Part shown: piece by piece, positions 6,043 to 12,048 of the stretch
How positions within the stretch are numbered: position 1 is the stretch's first letter
Layout of the letters: the number at the start of each line of letters is the position of its first letter
NCBI GenBank assembly: GCA_009918425.1
Contig: RGEC01000049.1
Coordinates: forward strand, 1-12,048
Origin: Bacteroidota bacterium
GTDB taxonomy: Bacteria > Bacteroidota > Bacteroidia > NS11-12g > UBA955
Length of the DNA: 12,048 nt
Direction of reading: 5' to 3'
Made by a program: the position numbers and the translations under genes
The notes under the pieces: model-generated
What the model was told of the DNA's origin: nothing
The model's database searches: none
The model's input: only the letters and a program-made list of their open reading frames with translations

Positions 6043-8373
6043 TTATTTACGGATAATAGCACCGGCCTTGTTTTCAAACGCTTTCATCAGTGTGTTCATG
6101 GCCCGATCGGCTTCCTCGTCGGTGAGTGTACGTTCTGCCACACCCAGCGAAAACGATATGGCTACAGCTTTTTGGCCGTTTTCGAGCGGTTTCCCCTCAA
6201 ACACATCAAACACATTCATTTCCTGCAAGATATCTATTTTTTGCGAAAGCGCAATCTTTTCCAGATCGGCGTATGGAATACCTCGGTCTACCACCAGACT
6301 TAAATCCCGACGCATGCGGGGAAAACGAGGTGGTTCTGTAACCTTAAAGCCAGCAGTATTTATATCGTCGGTAATGGTTTTCCAAGCAATTTCTGCGTAC
6401 CACACATCGCCATCCAGATCATATTCTTTTAGCATTTTAGAATCTACCCTATGCATTTTCCACATAGATGTTTTCACCTCGCTGCCTACACTCTTCTGAA
6501 CCTGAACCGCAGATTCTTTCAAATGGTAAAAATCCAGTTTTTCAGGTTTTTTTCGCCAGCTTTCTCCCCCATCATTGCCCAGCATAAGCAGCCCCAGCAT
6601 TTCGGTTTCCTCAAAACCATTTTTGGCTGTCTGATAGATGCGTCCAAACTCATAAAAACGTATATCGTTGTTTTTGCGATTTCGGTTATACTGTGCGGCC
6701 TGCAGCATACCCGGCAACAGAGAAGCGCGCATCACTGCCATATCATTGCTCAGCGGATTGCTTAACAGTACGGGTTTATCTGAAAATTGCCTTTGTGTAC
6801 TTTCCGCACCCAGACTGTTATTGATGATTTCATAAAACCCATGTGCCTGCAAAGCCTTACCTGCCCTGTTTTTCCAATCACGGTTGCGGTTTCCGCTAAA
6901 TCCGCCAAGAGATACCTGCATCTTTCCCTGCAACGGTACTTTGTCGAAACCGTGTATGCGCATGATTTCTTCCACCAGATCCACTTCCTGCTCCACATCG
7001 TTTCGCCAGGAAGGAACGGTAACGCTGAGGTTCCCTCCACTTTCAGATACCCCAAAACCCAGGTCCGATAAAATTTTTACGCAGGTTGCATCTTCAATTT
7101 CAATACCGGCAAAGCGGCGCAGTTTTTTTGTATTTAGGGCAATTACCTTAGGCGTATACTGCTTTGGGTATACATCTGTTATTCCGCTGATTTCTCCGCC
7201 GGCTGTTGCTACAATCAGTGCAGCGGCCCTCAGGACGGCTTTTTTACACAATTCTAAATCGGTACCGCGCTCAAAACGAAAAGACGCATCTGTGTTCAGT
7301 GTATGGTTGCGCGCAGTTTTGCGCACGCTTCCGGCATGAAAACAGGCGCTTTCCAGCAGGATATTGGTGGTGGTTTCGCTGACTCCGCTGTTTAGCCCGC
7401 CAAATACGCCGGCCAGGGCCACGGGTATCTCAGCATCGGCAATAATGAGGTCTTTTTCGGTTAGTTTTCTTTCTTGTTTGTCAAGCGTAATAAGCTTTTC
7501 GCCGGTTTTAGCCATGCGCACCTGCAGCTCCTTTCCTCTAAGTTTATCGGCATCAAAGGCATGCAGGGGCTGACCCAGTTCGTGCAGCACATAATTGGTG
7601 CAATCCACAATATGGTTGATGGGCTCAATACCAATGCTGCGAAGCCGGTTTTGCATCCATTCGGGTGAATCCGTGATTTTAACCCCGCTGATTTTCAGTC
7701 CTACATAGCGGCTGCAAAGTGCTTCGTCTTCTATGCTGATTTGAAAACCTGCAGCAGGGCCGTTGTATTCCTGAATATCAGGCATAGTCAGGCTTTTCCC
7801 GAACAGAGCAGCCACATCCCTGGCTACGCCGAGATGCGAGGCAGCATCACCGCGGTTTGCGGTGAGCCCGATGTCGAGAATAGTATCGGAAACAACCTTG
7901 AAATACTCGGCGGCAGGCATACCTGCAGGTGCATCGGCGGGTAGTACCCGGATTCCGTCGTGGGAGGTTCCCAGGCCGCATTCATCATCAGCACAAATCA
8001 TGCCGCGGCTGATTTCTCCGCGTATTTTGGCTTCGCCAATGGTGAATATGCCTTTACCCGGCACGGTAACTTCGGTACCGGGCAGGGCCACAATCACTTT
8101 TTGGCCTGCAGCCACATTGGGTGCCCCGCAAACAATAGGCTGGGCCTCACCGGTGCCAATATCCACGGTGGTAACATGCAACTTATCGGCATTGGGGTGT
8201 TTTTCGCAGGTTAGCACATGCCCGATTACAAAACCGCGTAATCCACCGGGAATAGAATCTGCGTTTTCGAGGTGCTCTACTTCCAGCCCCGAAACACTCA
8301 GCCGATCCGCTATTTCTGCAGCGGTATGGGTTTTGCCCACAAAATCACAAAGCCATGAATAGGAAATCCGCAT
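6043..8373 (-). CDS. pheT: Phenylalanine--tRNA ligase, beta subunit
   Basis: PheT pairs with PheS (not in this window) to charge tRNA-Phe and edits tyrosine mischarging. The start at ATG 8373 gives MRISYSWLCDFV, the standard N-terminus, and 776 residues. The frame stays open to 8517, but those 48 extra codons would overlap the CAP gene and do not resemble PheT. Domains in order: tRNA-binding OB fold (about 40-150, with EKHPNADKLHVTTVDIG and VCGAPNV); the B3/B4 editing region (about 210-390, with INHIVDCTNYVLHELGQPLHAFD and FRFERGTD); the B5 domain (about 405-475, with VPSWRNDVEQEVDLVEEIMR); a catalytic-like core (about 480-680); and the anticodon-binding FDX-ACB domain (about 682-776, starting PPRFPRMRRDLSLVVD). 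The segment near 620-670 seems slightly shorter than in relatives. It heads the pheT/coiled coil/zapA/rny cluster. Confidence 0.97.
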   Translation of the reverse strand: MRISYSWLCDFVGKTHTAAEIADRLSVSGLEVEHLENADSIPGGLRGFVIGHVLTCEKHPNADKLHVTTVDIGTGEAQPIVCGAPNVAAGQKVIVALPGTEVTVPGKGIFTIGEAKIRGEISRGMICADDECGLGTSHDGIRVLPADAPAGMPAAEYFKVVSDTILDIGLTANRGDAASHLGVARDVAALFGKSLTMPDIQEYNGPAAGFQISIEDEALCSRYVGLKISGVKITDSPEWMQNRLRSIGIEPINHIVDCTNYVLHELGQPLHAFDADKLRGKELQVRMAKTGEKLITLDKQERKLTEKDLIIADAEIPVALAGVFGGLNSGVSETTTNILLESACFHAGSVRKTARNHTLNTDASFRFERGTDLELCKKAVLRAAALIVATAGGEISGITDVYPKQYTPKVIALNTKKLRRFAGIEIEDATCVKILSDLGFGVSESGGNLSVTVPSWRNDVEQEVDLVEEIMRIHGFDKVPLQGKMQVSLGGFSGNRNRDWKNRAGKALQAHGFYEIINNSLGAESTQRQFSDKPVLLSNPLSNDMAVMRASLLPGMLQAAQYNRNRKNNDIRFYEFGRIYQTAKNGFEETEMLGLLMLGNDGGESWRKKPEKLDFYHLKESAVQVQKSVGSEVKTSMWKMHRVDSKMLKEYDLDGDVWYAEIAWKTITDDINTAGFKVTEPPRFPRMRRDLSLVVDRGIPYADLEKIALSQKIDILQEMNVFDVFEGKPLENGQKAVAISFSLGVAERTLTDEEADRAMNTLMKAFENKAGAIIRK

Positions 8374-8378
8374 TGTTG

Positions 8379-8386
8379 CAAAGATA
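8379..8386 (-). promoter_or_regulatory. pheT: Putative -7 promoter box for pheT, almost touching the start codon
   Basis: The minus strand reads TATCTTTG, an exact TAnnTTTG, with only 5 bases between it and the pheT ATG. A TTTT (3 of 4 against TTTG) lies 20 bases upstream, at the expected -33 spacing. Transcription would start at or within a base or two of the ATG, so the mRNA would be leaderless or nearly so. Confidence 0.55.
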
Positions 8387-8422
8387 AGAACAGAGATGCA
8401 TGTTGTAAAAGGGGGGCAGTAA

Positions 8423-9175
8423 TTACATGAAATCCAGCACGCAGTTGAATCCATACCGTTCGTGGGGTTGTATGGAAATTCCCACCTCGCTATATATTTC
8501 GCTAAGACATATTTCACGATGCCCCAGGCTGGGAACTTGGTTGTCTATGAGTAGTTGAAGAATAATACCCAGTCCGTCATCATAGCCATAAGAACAACAT
8601 TCTCCCATAAAAAACCTGTTGCATTTGCTGCCGGTTCTCGGATCCTTTTGTCTGTCGTGACCTGTATAGCCTGTTTTCCCTGATGTTCTGGCATGGCACA
8701 GTGCCGATTGAAAAAGTTTGAATTCAGGGAAAATCGGCGGCACAGGCATCATTGTGCGCATGGTTTGTACCAGCGAGTTTTCATAACTGTTGTTTTTATC
8801 CCAATGAGGCACTACAAATCTCTCGCAAAACTCTTTGGGTTTGGTCCTTGCATAGTTCAGGTAATGATAAGCGTTCTTCTCTTCGCGCGTAGCAAACAAA
8901 CAGGCTTCTATGCGCAATGAATCGTTTTGTTTGTTGGCAATAATCTGTTTTGCTTCCTGTTTGCGTTTTTCAATTTGTTTAAAATAGGTATTTCTCAGCG
9001 CGTAGAAAGTATCATTTAATTGTTTCTGCGTATCCTGATATAGACGGGTTTGCATTTTAATGTCCTTGTTGGAACTCCGGATTTCTTTGTACTCTTCCTG
9101 GAGAGACAAAAATTCTGCTTTGCTGACACATCCACCAATAATAATAAGCGGTGCTATAAACATTGCTTTTCTCAT
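8423..9175 (-). CDS. Lipoprotein with coiled coil and C-terminal CAP (SCP/PR-1) domain
   Basis: The product has 250 residues. MRKAMFIAPLIIIGGC is a lipoprotein signal with the lipobox IGGC and lipidated Cys16. Residues about 20-85 are a charged coiled coil (EFLSLQEEYKEIRSSNKDIK, KQIEKRKQEAKQII). The CAP domain follows from about 95: EEKNAYHYLNYARTKPKEFCERFV, ALCHARTSGKTGYTGHDR, GECCSYGYDDGLGIILQLLI, then VPSLGHREICLSEIYSEVGI and a final YGFNCVLDF. The cavity residues of the fold are visible as a His at 161 or 173, Glu192 and His219. The usual GEN at Glu192 is GECC here, and the protein has nine cysteines, which is many. The ATG overlaps the stop of the upstream small lipoprotein gene (ATGA), so the two are translationally coupled. 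Its role is unknown; CAP proteins range from binding lipids to cell-wall related functions. It ends 49 bases before pheT with no terminator between. Confidence 0.85.
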   Translation of the reverse strand: MRKAMFIAPLIIIGGCVSKAEFLSLQEEYKEIRSSNKDIKMQTRLYQDTQKQLNDTFYALRNTYFKQIEKRKQEAKQIIANKQNDSLRIEACLFATREEKNAYHYLNYARTKPKEFCERFVVPHWDKNNSYENSLVQTMRTMMPVPPIFPEFKLFQSALCHARTSGKTGYTGHDRQKDPRTGSKCNRFFMGECCSYGYDDGLGIILQLLIDNQVPSLGHREICLSEIYSEVGISIQPHERYGFNCVLDFM

Positions 9176-9399
9176 GGGTTACTCCTTTTCAATTTTGTAC
9201 GATAAAGCCTGACACTGTCTTTAAGTATTTGCATTTTGGCAAATTCCGCTTCCCGCTTCTTAATCAGATTATCTGTTCTTTTGTTTTCTGCAGCAATTTC
9301 CTCCCTGAGGTTTTTGGCTTTGAAATAATTGTTGATACCACAGCTTTGTAAAACCATAACCAATGCTGAAAGGAACATAAGGATGTTAAGACTGCGCAT
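9172..9399 (-). CDS. Small coiled-coil lipoprotein
   Basis: The product has 75 residues. MRSLNILMFLSALVMVLQSC is a signal sequence with lipobox LQSC, lipidated Cys20. The mature part of about 55 residues is almost entirely a charged helix (NLREEIAAENKRTDNLIKKR, then AKMQILKDSVRLYRTKLKR), likely a coiled coil. I do not recognise the family. It overlaps the next gene (the CAP lipoprotein) by ATGA and shares its lipoprotein-plus-coiled-coil plan, so the two products may pair in the envelope, which is inference. The minus strand just upstream has CAATTTTG, one base off TAnnTTTG, as a possible -7 box about 11 bases before the ATG. Confidence 0.75.
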   Translation of the reverse strand: MRSLNILMFLSALVMVLQSCGINNYFKAKNLREEIAAENKRTDNLIKKREAEFAKMQILKDSVRLYRTKLKRSNP

Positions 9400-9497
9400 A
9401 TAGATAAGAACGCAAAATTGATGGTTATTTATGTTTAGAAATTAAAAAAATATAGCTACATCGAGATTGGTGGGTGTTAAACATACCGAACCCGCAC

Positions 9498-9505
9498 TAA
9501 ATTTG
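9498..9505 (+). promoter_or_regulatory. Putative -7 promoter box for the yqeY-like gene, 4 bases from the ATG
   Basis: TAAATTTG is an exact TAnnTTTG match and ends 4 bases before ATG 9510. A start site at the normal distance would fall on or next to the ATG, predicting a leaderless transcript. No well spaced -33 TTTG was found. Confidence 0.5.
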
Positions 9506-9509
9506 TGAA

Positions 9510-9953
9510 ATGAATTTAGCGGAACAAATCAATGAAGGCATAAAAACGGCTATGAAAGCCCGTGATGAGGTGCGTCTGAGGGCATTAAGAAACATTAAAA
9601 GTGCATTTTTATTGCTGGATACAGCGGGGGGTAATGTATCGGATGAAGACCGTGTGAAAGCCCTGCAAAAAATGGCCAAGCAGCGCAAGGACAGCATTGA
9701 TATTTTTGAAAAAGAAGGCCGACAGGATTTGGCTGATAAGGAAAAAGAGGAGCTGGAAATCATAGAAACCTTTTTACCTGCCCAACTGAGCGAGTCCGAA
9801 ATTGAGGCAAACATCCGCGCCATTATGGCTGAAACCGGTGCTGAGGGCATGAAAGACCTGGGCAAGGTAATGCCCCTGGCCATGAAAGCCATGGCCGGTA
9901 AGGCCGACGGCAAACTCATCAGCGAAAAGGTGAAGGCCTTGCTGAACGGGTGA
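9510..9953 (+). CDS. yqeY: GatB/YqeY domain-containing protein
   Basis: The product has 147 residues, the usual length for stand-alone YqeY proteins. These share a fold with the tail of GatB, the tRNA-dependent amidotransferase subunit, and may bind tRNA; their role is poorly known. The family pattern is clear: an N-terminal helix pair with MKARDEVRLRALRNIKSAF, then KQRKDSIDIFEKEGRQDLAD, EKEELEIIETFLPAQLSE, and a C-terminal small domain with GAEGMKDLGKVMPLAMKAMAG and LISEKVKALLNG. There is no signal peptide. It is divergent from the small lipoprotein gene. A hairpin repeat follows its stop by 13 bases and might act as its terminator, though without a T-run behind it. Confidence 0.93.
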   Translation: MNLAEQINEGIKTAMKARDEVRLRALRNIKSAFLLLDTAGGNVSDEDRVKALQKMAKQRKDSIDIFEKEGRQDLADKEKEELEIIETFLPAQLSESEIEANIRAIMAETGAEGMKDLGKVMPLAMKAMAGKADGKLISEKVKALLNG

Positions 9954-9966
9954 GGGATGTTTTTTG

Positions 9967-9992
9967 TCCGAAGTCGGGAGACTTCGGATAGC
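9967..9992. repeat. Palindromic dispersed repeat, copy 1
   Basis: TCCGAAGTC (9967-9975) pairs perfectly with GACTTCGGA (9980-9988) around the loop GGGA. The sequence is followed by TAGC. Apart from one base (G instead of A at 9970) the 26 bases from TCC onward match copy 2 at 12023-12048. It sits directly after the yqeY-like gene. Such short intergenic hairpins resemble REP elements; there is no REP transposase gene in the window. Confidence 0.85.
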
Positions 9993-10021
9993 AGGTAGTG
10001 GGTAGTATTTAGCAGTTAGGC
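9987..10021 (+). repeat. Five degenerate NNTAGNN heptads following the palindrome
   Basis: From 9987 the sequence divides into five 7-base units: GATAGCA, GGTAGTG, GGTAGTA, TTTAGCA, GTTAGGC. Each has TAG at positions 3-5. The first unit overlaps the right arm of the hairpin, so the two structures are joined. In all three forward frames it puts TAG stops within 35 bases, so it cannot be coding. Confidence 0.65.
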
Positions 10022-10035
10022 TTGTCAATTTTTAT

Positions 10036-10066
10036 TTTGAATTTGTAGATGTTGAGTCTACATTTG
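10036..10066 (+). promoter_or_regulatory. Complete Bacteroidota promoter (TTTG-N19-TAnnTTTG) for the propeller gene
   Basis: TTTG at 10036-10039 is followed after 19 bases by TACATTTG at 10059-10066. Both elements match exactly and the spacing is in the expected range, making this the best promoter in the window. It ends 14 bases before the ATG at 10081. Confidence 0.8.
10044..10062. promoter_or_regulatory. Inverted repeat overlapping the -7 box, possible operator
   Basis: TGTAGA (10044-10049) and TCTACA (10057-10062) are perfect inverted arms with a 7-base spacer. The right arm covers the first half of the -7 box, so a dimeric regulator bound here would block the promoter. It could also be chance; no matching copy was noticed elsewhere. 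Confidence 0.35.
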
Positions 10067-10080
10067 GTCAATTATCAAAT

Positions 10081-12003
10081 ATGAAAATCAACCATTCATC
10101 GCTAATTCTTGTATTGTTTGTTTTTTTTCAAATACAAGTTGTTGAAGCACAGAACAATAAACTGCAATGGGCCCACCGGCTAAAAGTTAATAAAAGCAAC
10201 AGCGAAGTAAACAACATTGCTGTAGATGGTAAAAAAAATGTATTTATTACCGGTTATTTTTCTGATTCCATAGATACAGACCCCGGAAGCGGCACCGCAT
10301 GGCTGTCCGCCTATTACCACCAAGATGCTTTTCTATGCAAATACGATAGCACCGGCAACTATTTATGGTCATTTCAACTCGGGGGAACATCTTCCGATGC
10401 CGGACACGAGGTTGTTGTAGATGGTTCAGGAAATGTATATGTATGTGGTAAATTTAATGATTCTGCAGACTTTGATCCGGGAGCAGGAAAGTTCTGGATG
10501 TACTCAAAAGGGGAGAGTATGTTTGTGGCAAAATATAGGAGTGATGGAAAGCTGGTTTGGGCAAAACAGATTGGCGGCACCTTGCAGGATTTTCCCGGAC
10601 AAACATTGATAGGCAGAATGGTATTTAAAAAGAATATCTATATCTCAGGGTACTTTTATAATACACCGGATTTTGATCCGGGCCCCGGCACTGTAACACT
10701 CACCAACACGCGTTCTGAGGCTGATGGCTATGTGTGCGCACTGGATACCAATGGTAATTTCGTTTTGGCTAAACAGTTTGCCGGCTGGGGTAATGCCGTG
10801 ATCAATGAAGTGAAAATGGCGGTTGACAATACCGGAAACATCTATGCCGCAGGCAATTTAACATTAGATTCTATGGATTTTAATCCCGGTGTGGGAACCA
10901 ATAGGCTGAAAAGCAAAGGTGACTATGATGTTTTCCTGGTGAAACTGGATGCTATAGGCAATTTCAATTGGGTAAAACAGTTTGGCAGCTCAGGTTATGA
11001 TGGCTGTACGGATATCATTGTGGATGCATCAAACAACGTTTACTTTTCCGGCGAATTTACGGGTACCGTAGATTTTGACGCCTCGGCCGGAAATACAAGT
11101 CTGACCAGCTCTTCCGGATCTTATGGTTATGTTTGTAAATACAATGCAAACGGTACTTTTGGTATGGCCAAAAAAACCGGTGGAGGGTATCTCGGTATCG
11201 ATGGGGCCAACGATATTTATATCACCGGTGCTTTGATAGGCACGGTTGATTTTGACCCCGATGCAGGATCTGCAATTTTCAATTTAACCGGCTCTGGAAG
11301 CAGTGATCTATTTGTTTGCAAATTGAGTTCCATCGGTAAATTCCAGTGGGCGGTAAAAACCGCAGGATTATTCTCTTCATCCGTTCAGCCCAATGGGATT
11401 TTTACGGATGCAAGCGGGAATTGCTATATAGCCGGTCATTTTACAGGGATAAAAGATTTTGATCCGGGGGCTGGAAAATATGAGCTAAACTCCAATAGTT
11501 ATACCGCAACATTTTTCATGAAACTGGGCGGCACCTGCAGCCTGGTTGCTGCTGCCAGCAATGTGGGAACAACACTGACGGCAACGCCGGCCGGTGCAAG
11601 TTACCAATGGTTCAATTGCACCACAAAACTGGCCATTTCCGGAGCCACCAACCAACAATATGTGGCTGTTGCTTCCGGCAGTTATGGCTGTTGGGTTACT
11701 TCTGGCCTATGCAAAGACACCACGAACTGCATCACCGTTAATATTACAACCGGCACAGCCGAAATTAATAAAGATCGGGTGAAGATTTACCCCAACCCAA
11801 GCAGTGGAGCGGTTCATATTTTTTTGCCCGAAAAAGCAACCATGGTCTTGCATGATTTGAACGGGAGAATAATTAAAAAGTCTATGGTTGAAGCGGGATC
11901 GCATTCTTTGATGTTAAACAATGTTACACCCGGCATTTATTACATCACCACGACAACCCATTCATGGCAGATTACGAAAAAATTGGTATTGAATCCTGAG
12001 TAG
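10081..12003 (+). CDS. Secreted seven-repeat beta-propeller-like protein with Ig-like and T9SS type A sorting domains
   Basis: The product has 640 residues. The N-terminus is a signal peptide cut after VEA, before QNNK (residue 24). Residues about 28-483 hold seven repeats of about 66 residues of SBBP type. Each has a strand like NVYVCGKF, a D-x-D-P-G-x-G loop (at 65, 130, 197, 266, 331, 390 and 459), and a segment like DVFLVKLDAIGNFNWVKQFG. The fifth loop is DFDASAG and the sixth DFDPDAG, so two are degenerate, and the fifth-to-sixth spacing is about 7 residues short. Residues about 486-553 form a Cys-containing Ig-like domain (SYQWFNCTTKLAISGATNQQ). From about 567 comes the C-terminal sorting domain (VKIYPNPSSG, LHDLNGRIIKK, TPGIYYITT, KKLVLNPE). 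The protein is thus exported by Sec and then moved to the surface or released by T9SS. The ligand is unknown. It stands alone under its own promoter. Confidence 0.9.
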   Translation: MKINHSSLILVLFVFFQIQVVEAQNNKLQWAHRLKVNKSNSEVNNIAVDGKKNVFITGYFSDSIDTDPGSGTAWLSAYYHQDAFLCKYDSTGNYLWSFQLGGTSSDAGHEVVVDGSGNVYVCGKFNDSADFDPGAGKFWMYSKGESMFVAKYRSDGKLVWAKQIGGTLQDFPGQTLIGRMVFKKNIYISGYFYNTPDFDPGPGTVTLTNTRSEADGYVCALDTNGNFVLAKQFAGWGNAVINEVKMAVDNTGNIYAAGNLTLDSMDFNPGVGTNRLKSKGDYDVFLVKLDAIGNFNWVKQFGSSGYDGCTDIIVDASNNVYFSGEFTGTVDFDASAGNTSLTSSSGSYGYVCKYNANGTFGMAKKTGGGYLGIDGANDIYITGALIGTVDFDPDAGSAIFNLTGSGSSDLFVCKLSSIGKFQWAVKTAGLFSSSVQPNGIFTDASGNCYIAGHFTGIKDFDPGAGKYELNSNSYTATFFMKLGGTCSLVAAASNVGTTLTATPAGASYQWFNCTTKLAISGATNQQYVAVASGSYGCWVTSGLCKDTTNCITVNITTGTAEINKDRVKIYPNPSSGAVHIFLPEKATMVLHDLNGRIIKKSMVEAGSHSLMLNNVTPGIYYITTTTHSWQITKKLVLNPE

Positions 12004-12018
12004 AGTGGTTTTAATAGG

Positions 12019-12048
12019 GCTATCCAAAGTCGGGAGACTTCGGATAGC
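12019..12048. repeat. Palindromic dispersed repeat, copy 2
   Basis: GCTATCC (12019-12025) pairs with GGATAGC (12042-12048), followed inward by one A-C mismatch and then AAGTC/GACTT around the loop GGGA: a 13-position stem with 12 pairs. It is longer than copy 1 because the outer bases GCTA are also paired. It lies 15 bases after the stop of the propeller gene and reaches the last base of the window, so any heptads behind it cannot be seen. Confidence 0.85.

Noticed and set aside
6039..6077. Upstream ATG at 6077 for the coiled-coil gene
   Set aside because: It would overlap pheT by 35 bases and adds a tail unlike the rest; ATG 6038 sits 4 bases after the pheT stop.
8374..8517. N-terminal extension of 48 codons on pheT
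   Set aside because: It overlaps the end of the CAP lipoprotein gene, does not resemble any PheT N-terminus, and MRISYSWLCDFV at 8373 is the standard start.
9967..9992. Hairpin as a simple terminator of the yqeY-like gene
   Set aside because: No T-run follows the stem, and a near-identical copy occurs at 12019-12048, so a dispersed repeat explains it better, though it may still slow transcription.
9967..12048. CRISPR array
   Set aside because: There are only two repeat copies about 2 kb apart with a gene between them and no cas genes.

Overview
The window looks like a piece of a Bacteroidota chromosome, probably from the Chitinophagales/Sphingobacteriales side. This rests on three things. 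A secreted protein ends in a type IX secretion (T9SS) sorting domain. Several genes are preceded by the phylum-specific -7 promoter box TAnnTTTG rather than by Shine-Dalgarno sites. The gene order tRNA-Gln/prs/ctc and pheT/coiled coil/zapA/rny is, from memory, typical of the phylum. The genus cannot be named from this sequence. Genes are packed closely on both strands, and no gap exceeds about 150 bases.

Layout. Bases 1-491 (-) are the N-terminal part of a polysaccharide-deacetylase-type protein cut by the left edge. Divergent from it, 637-1317 (+) encodes an outer-membrane beta-barrel. A bidirectional terminator (1333-1363) separates the barrel gene from the ctc-prs pair (- strand), which makes ribosomal protein L25 and PRPP synthetase and lies just downstream of tRNA-Gln(TTG) at 3029-3101. 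An unrecognised 189-residue protein is encoded at 3206-3775 (+) and shares a second bidirectional terminator (3784-3814) with the following minus-strand cluster. Read in the direction of transcription, that cluster is pheT (8373-6043), a small coiled-coil gene (6038-5748), zapA (5738-5451) and rny (5375-3834). Upstream of pheT, two lipoprotein genes overlap by ATGA: a 75-residue coiled-coil lipoprotein and a CAP-domain lipoprotein. On the plus strand, 9510-9953 encodes a GatB/YqeY-domain protein, and 10081-12003 a secreted protein with seven propeller-like repeats, an Ig-like domain and a T9SS sorting domain.

How the genes fit together. Most of the window is housekeeping: tRNA charging (PheT), translation (L25, tRNA-Gln), PRPP supply (Prs), mRNA decay (RNase Y) and division (ZapA). 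The small coiled-coil protein beside ZapA is a candidate division partner. The accessory part is envelope-facing: a beta-barrel, two paired lipoproteins and a T9SS-secreted propeller.

The least ordinary features are these: a hairpin repeat present once on each side of the propeller gene, with a train of NNTAGNN heptads attached to one copy; exact TAnnTTTG boxes 4-9 bases from start codons, which predict leaderless or nearly leaderless mRNAs; a seven-fold DFDPGxG repeat protein; and a CAP lipoprotein in which the usual GEN motif reads GECC. No CRISPR array, insertion sequence, phage gene or obvious defence system was seen.
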